From a virus, in the IMG/VR virus record IMGVR_UViG_3300017963_000416, positions 1 to 42,103 of that record: a stretch of 42,103 nt of DNA; one strand, given 5' to 3'. A program made the translations under genes and the position numbers. The notes beneath the pieces were generated by a model. It was not told the DNA's origin and made no database searches. It saw only the letters and a program-made list of their open reading frames with translations. Each line of letters starts with the position of its first letter. The first letter of the stretch is position 1. Below, piece by piece: positions 37,716 to 42,103 of the stretch.

Positions 37716-38399
37716 TCAGATCCTGTAAGCGGCCTCGAGCTCGGCGGGGAAGAACCACGGCTTCCGCGCCTTCTTATACAGGTGCACCAGGTTAAAGCGC
37801 CAGGTGTTATTTCCGTGGCGCATGTAGACGAAGTCGCCCTGGTTCTCCACGACCGCCAGCTCCATCCCCGACTTCAGCGCCCGGTGCATGAAGTACAGGC
37901 CCTCGCCCGCGTACCGCCGGCCGAAGTCGACGCCGGGCTGCAGCGCCTGGCGATCGAAGACGAGGGATGCGTCGTGGAACCAGTAGCGGTTATTGTTCCG
38001 CGACCTCCACCACTCGCCGCTCTTCATGTCGAACGCCCACGAGTCGGGGAAGGCCGTGACCTGGGCGCGGCCCAGCGCGATCGGCTCCATCTGCCGGAAG
38101 AGGCGGCGGGGGCCGTACCAGTCGTCGTCGTCGAACTTCGCGCAGTAGCGGCCGGCGGCCACCTCGAGCGCGGCGTTGAACTTCGGCCCGATGCCGGGGC
38201 CGCCCTGGATCACCCGGATGTCCTTCCGGCCCTTGTACTCCGCCGGCAGGTCCACCGTCTCGTCCGGGTTGGCGACGAAGATCATCTCCTTGTGCTTCCA
38301 GAGCTGGGAGTCGTAGACCTTCAGCAGGCGCGGGATGAACCGCGCGCGCGGGCGGTGCGTCGGCGTGATGCAGGTCACGGTCCACTTGTCGCTGAGCAT
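37716..38399 (-). CDS. Family-2-like glycosyltransferase inside the tail operon
   Basis: A 227-residue protein from the ATG at 38399, overlapping the upstream tail-gene stop by one base. It opens with VTCITPTHRPRARFIPRLLK, the typical GT-A start, followed by EMIFVANPDETVDLP, GGPGIGPKFNAALEVAAGRY and the acidic KFDDDDWYGP motif at 88-97, which binds metal and the nucleotide sugar. It ends in an FNLVHLYKKARKPWFFPAE segment. Position among tail genes suggests that it glycosylates a virion protein, as described for some actinobacteriophages; this is inferred. Confidence 0.75.
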   Translation of the reverse strand: MLSDKWTVTCITPTHRPRARFIPRLLKVYDSQLWKHKEMIFVANPDETVDLPAEYKGRKDIRVIQGGPGIGPKFNAALEVAAGRYCAKFDDDDWYGPRRLFRQMEPIALGRAQVTAFPDSWAFDMKSGEWWRSRNNNRYWFHDASLVFDRQALQPGVDFGRRYAGEGLYFMHRALKSGMELAVVENQGDFVYMRHGNNTWRFNLVHLYKKARKPWFFPAELEAAYRI

Positions 38400-39880
38400 C
38401 AGTAGTACCCGTATGCGTACCACTCGTAGCCGTAGTAGCCGTAATAGTAGGACGGCGAAGGAGGCGGCCACTCGCCCGGGCCGCCGACGCAGCCCGCGGG
38501 CCCGCAGCATCCCGCGCCGCCGCCCTGCTCGCCGGTCGGGTAGGAACAGATCAGACGCATGCGCGGCCCCATCACCGCGACGGCCTCGGAGAGCAGGTCG
38601 CCGTCCTTCAGCTGGACGGTGTATGCCGCGATGTTCTCCGCACGCTCGGCCGAGACTGAAAGCGCGATCGCGTAGATCTTCGGCGACTGGTAGGGCGCGC
38701 CGGGGTTCGGCACGTCGCCGGCCAGCGTCATCGGGATGTACTCGGTGCTTGTGTAGAACTGGAGGCCACCGCCCGAGAGCTTCTTGTCATCCTGGACGAC
38801 CTTCCACCGCTGCACCAGAAGCTTCGGGTCGCCGCCGACCATCGCGCCCTTGATCGCGATGATCAGAAGGTCCTGCTCGAGCGGGACGCCCTCCGTGCCC
38901 GGGACGGTCGGCACGCCCGGTTCGCTGGGGACGCTCGGCGTGTTCGCCGGATTGTCGGACCCCTGCTTCAGGAGGTTGTCGATGCAGGGCAGCACCGTCG
39001 GCGGCACGCACGTCACGACCTCCTGGACGACCCGGATCAGGATGGGCACGTCCACGAAGTAGGGCGAGTCCTTCCGCGAGCGGAAGCGGACGGTGATCTC
39101 CTTGAGCCCGACCGTGTTCTCGACCTCGATGAGATGCTGGTCCTTGATCTCGTTCTGCGTGACGGGATTGACCTCGGTGCCCACGCCCTCGGTGCCGGGG
39201 TCGGTGTCGAAGAACGAGACGAAGGCGGCGCCCCCGTACGCCTTCGAGAAGCCCGGGTCGAGGTACGGATTCTTCGCATTGTGCAGCACCTGGAACTCGT
39301 CGTTCCAGGAGACGAAGAAGTCGATCGTCAGCTGCAGCCAGTCCTGCGTCGAGTCGACGATGGGCGCGACGATTTCCACGGGCTGGAGCGTGGCCGGATC
39401 CAGGCAGGGCTTCCCGTCGACGGCGACGACGTCGGCGTCGTAGTCCTTCGCCCAGAACTCCTTGTCGAAGGAGCCGTACTTCGACCGGACGCGCATGAAG
39501 TTCCGCTTAGCTCCGGTGGCCGGCGTGCCGGCGACCGTGCGGCCAGAGCCGATCATCTGGTTGAGCGCCCACGCCCCCACACCGATCGACGACGCCTGGT
39601 CCTTCAGGTTCTGCCCGAAGTCCGCGGGGTCCTGGTAGAAGTAGATCTCGTAGAGGCGGTCGCTGGCGGCCAGGTAGATCTGGAACTGCGCGCCCAGGCC
39701 CTTCAGGATAGGGTTGCGGGGATTCGACCCGCCCCTGTTCATCGTGACGATGACCTTGTCGAGCGTCTGGTTGGCGTTCTCGACAGGCGAGAAGAGTGCG
39801 GGGTTGGGACCGAGAATCGCCGGGTCGGTCGCCCGCGTGAGTCGCCTGTAATCCGGCTGCGTGACTTCTGCGATGCGCAT
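38399..39880 (-). CDS. Large tail protein with Tyr/Gly-rich C-terminus
   Basis: A 493-residue protein. The body is beta-rich (QIYLAASDRLYEIYFYQDPA, WLQLTIDFFVSWNDEFQVLH, LKEITVRFRSRKDSPYFVDV). A Pro/Thr-rich linker (NTPSVPSEPGVPTVPGTEGV) separates a second domain with KLLVQRWKVVQDDKK. The last 45 residues are low-complexity: Gly/Cys-rich, then Pro/Ser, and finally YYYGYYGYEWYAYGYY. The start at 39880 has a weak site. Probably a tail tip component; the Tyr-rich end is unusual and may be an acceptor or adhesive. Confidence 0.6.
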   Translation of the reverse strand: MRIAEVTQPDYRRLTRATDPAILGPNPALFSPVENANQTLDKVIVTMNRGGSNPRNPILKGLGAQFQIYLAASDRLYEIYFYQDPADFGQNLKDQASSIGVGAWALNQMIGSGRTVAGTPATGAKRNFMRVRSKYGSFDKEFWAKDYDADVVAVDGKPCLDPATLQPVEIVAPIVDSTQDWLQLTIDFFVSWNDEFQVLHNAKNPYLDPGFSKAYGGAAFVSFFDTDPGTEGVGTEVNPVTQNEIKDQHLIEVENTVGLKEITVRFRSRKDSPYFVDVPILIRVVQEVVTCVPPTVLPCIDNLLKQGSDNPANTPSVPSEPGVPTVPGTEGVPLEQDLLIIAIKGAMVGGDPKLLVQRWKVVQDDKKLSGGGLQFYTSTEYIPMTLAGDVPNPGAPYQSPKIYAIALSVSAERAENIAAYTVQLKDGDLLSEAVAVMGPRMRLICSYPTGEQGGGAGCCGPAGCVGGPGEWPPPSPSYYYGYYGYEWYAYGYY

Positions 39881-39884
39881 AGGC

Positions 39885-40475
39885 TCAGTAGCCGATGGCC
39901 ACGGCGACGCCCGAGGGGTTCTGGACCTCGCGGACGAGCTTGAACGTGACCGACAGCTGCTCCCTCATGAAGTAGGGCCGCTCGTCGCCGAGCTCCTCGA
40001 TGACGAAGCCCTCGGCCGGGCCGCACGTGACGTCGAGGATGTCGATGCTGTACGACTTCGGGCTCGCGTCCTTCGGCTGCCAGCCGATGTACTGCCCGGG
40101 CTGCAGCGGCGTGTCCCAGTACTTCTTGAACTGGTGGAACATCTCCGTGAGCGTCGACAGGTCGTTGGCGAACCAGGTCTCGGTGATCCGGATGTCCGGA
40201 TCGTACTCCGGGAACTTCGCCACGGCGTTCGATCCGAGGGTCTTCACGCTCGTCGACGGGATCCGCGCCAGGACGTCGTAGCCGAAGTTCGTGGTGCGGT
40301 CCGGGAGGTGCTGGTAGACGATCGGAGCCAGGAAGGGGTGGCGCATGCGGCGGCCACCGCCGCGCTTCGGGAAGAGGCGCAGGTCCTTCTTGCTGGTGAC
40401 CCGGAACCACGGCTGCATCGGGTCGAAGAAGCCGTCGATGTAGCCGGCCATCAGGCCTTGCGTAGCGAAGTCCAT
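39885..40475 (-). CDS. Tail structural protein
   Basis: A 196-residue protein from the ATG at 40475 with GGGAGG. The sequence MDFATQGLMAGYIDGFFDPM, YDVLARIPSTSVKTLGSNA and SYSIDILDVTCGPAEGFVIE shows no enzyme motif. It sits between two other tail genes after the tape measure, where distal tail proteins are usual. Its last residues VQNPSGVAVAIGY are beta-like. Confidence 0.55.
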   Translation of the reverse strand: MDFATQGLMAGYIDGFFDPMQPWFRVTSKKDLRLFPKRGGGRRMRHPFLAPIVYQHLPDRTTNFGYDVLARIPSTSVKTLGSNAVAKFPEYDPDIRITETWFANDLSTLTEMFHQFKKYWDTPLQPGQYIGWQPKDASPKSYSIDILDVTCGPAEGFVIEELGDERPYFMREQLSVTFKLVREVQNPSGVAVAIGY

Positions 40476-40485
40476 GCCGACCTCC

Positions 40486-41310
40486 CTAGCCGATGCCCGG
40501 CGTCGCTGCCTTGTCCGTCAGCACCATCTCCAGGTAGGTCCGGTCGTTCCGCCCGACGTTGACGGACTGCGTGACATCCACTCGCGCGATCTCACCGGTC
40601 TCGAGCGGGTCGTCCGTGTCCGGGGTCGCGTTCGAGGCGTTCGTCTCCGAGTCGAAGATCCGCATGCGGTACGTCATCATATACCCCTCGTTGGCGAAGG
40701 CGATCTTGTCCTGCACCTTGTTCTCGCCGAGGTACCCGAGGGTGAGCTGCCCGCGGTAGAGCAGCTCCTTAATGTCGTCGCCGAGGTTCTCGATGTCCCA
40801 CACCTCCCATGCGCCGTCAACCGTCTCGGCGCCGGCCAGCGTCCCATCCCATGCCAGCTCGACCGTGTCGACCGCGGAGAGCCGCACGGTCGCACCGCGC
40901 CGGATCGTCGGCTTGGCGGTGATGACCTCCCAGTTCAAGTCGATCGTCTCGGTGGCCGCCAGGGCCGCGAACTCGAGGCGCAGCGTGGTGGCGTCGAGAA
41001 GCCGGGCCCGGACGCCCCGGATGTTTGGGTTCGTCGGCCGGTAGTCCTCGTGGTTGATGTTCACGTGCGAGGCGGCCACGTCCCCCACGTCCGTGATCGT
41101 GATGTCGACCGGCGACGTGTCCGCGTTGGTCAGCTGGCGCTGGCCGCGCTGGACGGCGTGGAGCGCCTGCAGCCGCTGCTCCTTGATGGACGACGTGACG
41201 AAGGAGCTGCCCAGCTTCACGGGCGTCGCCAGGGTCGCGGTCTTCGGGCCGGCGCCATCGGCGGCCGTCGCCTGGATCACGCCGCGCTGAGCGAGTGCGA
41301 AGGTGGACAT
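40486..41310 (-). CDS. Tail structural protein downstream of tape measure
   Basis: A 274-residue protein from the ATG at 41310 with a strong AAAGGAGG. The N-terminal helix (SIKEQRLQALHAVQRGQRQL) is followed by a beta domain with ITITDVGDVAASHVNINHED, NIRGVRARLLDATTLRLEFA and VELAWDGTLAGAETVDGAWE, then MMTYRMRIFDSETNASNATP. The position just after the tape measure fits a distal tail protein. No motif defines it further. Confidence 0.55.
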   Translation of the reverse strand: MSTFALAQRGVIQATAADGAGPKTATLATPVKLGSSFVTSSIKEQRLQALHAVQRGQRQLTNADTSPVDITITDVGDVAASHVNINHEDYRPTNPNIRGVRARLLDATTLRLEFAALAATETIDLNWEVITAKPTIRRGATVRLSAVDTVELAWDGTLAGAETVDGAWEVWDIENLGDDIKELLYRGQLTLGYLGENKVQDKIAFANEGYMMTYRMRIFDSETNASNATPDTDDPLETGEIARVDVTQSVNVGRNDRTYLEMVLTDKAATPGIG

Positions 41311-41321
41311 TGTCGCCTCCT

Positions 41322-42103
41322 TTAATCGGTTGCGGTGGTGCCGGCGAATGCCGCTCCGCCGGCCGCGCTCCCGCCGCCCGTGTTCCGCACGAGCTGCTGG
41401 CCGATCAGGATCAGTGCGTCGAGCCGCTGAACGACCGGCCTGAACGATCGGGACAAGTTATCACCGACGGCGGAGATTGCAACCGTCGTCGGGCCTGCGA
41501 CCACGCCGCGCACGGCCTGCGTGGAGGTCACACCATCGACGTCGCCGTAGGTCTGCGTGGTCTTCCCGCGGCCGCGGCCGGAGAGGAAGAAGCCGGCCAC
41601 GCCCACGATCGCGGAGGCCAGCTTCCCGAACTGCTCGCCGGCGGCGCCGACGACGTTGGTGAGCGTCTCCGTCAGCGTCGTCTCGAGGTCCGCGGCGAAG
41701 CTGCCGACCATGTCGCCGAACGCCTTCTCGCCGAAGTCGGCCAGGGCCTGCAGCGGCTCCTTGCTCTGCATGAACGCGTCCTGCAGACCGGACGCCACGG
41801 AGTGGGCGAAGGGGGCAGAGAACCGCTGCTGGAAGTCCGCCTTCTTCGCGGCGTCGATCAGCGGCTGGAAGTCCACCTTCTCGAAGGAGACGTCCTGGCC
41901 GGTCAGCTCCTTGAGCCGCGCCGCCATCTTGTCCAGCTCGGCGTTCATCGCCTCCTGCGACTTCAGCGCCTTGTCCTCGTTGCTCAGGCGCCGCATCGAC
42001 AGGTCCAGCGCCTCGGCCTGCGTCGCGATCGCGGACTTCGACGCGGCGATGCGCCCGTCGATCGCCTTGCGCAGCTTCTCCTCTTCCAGCCGCTGGTCGA
42101 TCA
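41322..42103 (-). CDS. Tape-measure-like protein, C-terminal part (cut by window edge)
   Basis: The frame is open to the right edge, so at least 260 C-terminal residues are visible. The first part is a charged helix (IDQRLEEEKLRKAIDGRIAA, RRLSNEDKALKSQEAMNAEL), followed by SFAADLETTLTETLTNVVGA, a hydrophobic patch AIVGVAGFFLSG and a Gly/Ala-rich end. This coiled-coil, then hydrophobic, then Gly-rich build is typical of tape measure proteins, which set tail length and help DNA cross the membrane. It has to start outside the window. Confidence 0.65.
   Translation of the reverse strand, partial: IDQRLEEEKLRKAIDGRIAASKSAIATQAEALDLSMRRLSNEDKALKSQEAMNAELDKMAARLKELTGQDVSFEKVDFQPLIDAAKKADFQQRFSAPFAHSVASGLQDAFMQSKEPLQALADFGEKAFGDMVGSFAADLETTLTETLTNVVGAAGEQFGKLASAIVGVAGFFLSGRGRGKTTQTYGDVDGVTSTQAVRGVVAGPTTVAISAVGDNLSRSFRPVVQRLDALILIGQQLVRNTGGGSAAGGAAFAGTTATD

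Overview
The window looks like about 42 kb of a tailed double-stranded DNA bacteriophage (or prophage-like contig) with high GC content. Every gene I accept lies on the minus strand, so transcription runs from the right end to the left. Stops and starts overlap repeatedly (ATGA, TGATG, GTGA, TTGA), many starts have AAGGAGG-type ribosome binding sites, and intergenic space is very small. Both ends cut genes: a tape-measure-like protein at the right edge and a small post-capsid protein at the left edge. The missing piece (tail tube, tail chaperones) should lie between them, as expected for a circularly permuted or circular genome. No integrase, endolysin, tRNA or CRISPR array was recognised. The host cannot be named from the sequence alone.

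Layout in order of transcription. (1) 42103-30073: tail module, with the tape-measure C-terminus, three tail proteins, an embedded family-2-like glycosyltransferase, a large baseplate/hub candidate with two hydrophobic segments, further tail proteins, a coiled-coil/TM holin-like protein, an H-type-lectin-like protein, a fibre candidate with at least twelve 20-residue tandem repeats, a zinc-ribbon protein and a lipoprotein. It ends at an intrinsic terminator (30013-30047). (2) 29883-29841: a near-consensus promoter with two dyads, then a leader of about 470 nt, then the early operon 29367-22020: small zinc-binding proteins, DUF932 protein, Pur-alpha-like protein, XRE regulator, putative single-strand annealing protein, PD-(D/E)XK nuclease, coiled-coil protein, HTH protein and HIRAN protein. 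(3) 22015-21966: a second promoter overlapped by a 24-bp near-palindrome, leading into the replication region. This holds a lambda-O-like initiator gene carrying iteron-like repeats (candidate origin) and a DnaC/IstB-like helicase loader. A polysaccharide pyruvyltransferase-like gene, many small Cys-rich or membrane proteins, a sulfotransferase, a glycosyltransferase-like gene, a divergent RusA and a uracil-DNA-glycosylase-like gene follow, ending at an intrinsic terminator (13966-14000). (4) 13927-1: ParB-like/DNA methyltransferase fusion, small and large terminase, DUF935 (Mu gp29-like) portal, two tandem paralogues, two lectin-like paralogues, minor head protein, protease/scaffold, decoration protein, lambda-E-like major capsid protein and head-completion proteins.

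How it may work together: the early operon supplies recombination functions. The initiator probably binds the repeats inside its own gene and recruits a host helicase through the DnaC-like loader. RusA, UDG-like and methyltransferase proteins process or protect DNA before packaging. The most unusual content is four candidate glycan-modifying enzymes (sulfotransferase, pyruvyltransferase and two glycosyltransferases), one of them inside the tail operon. They suggest decoration of the virion or remodelling of the host surface.
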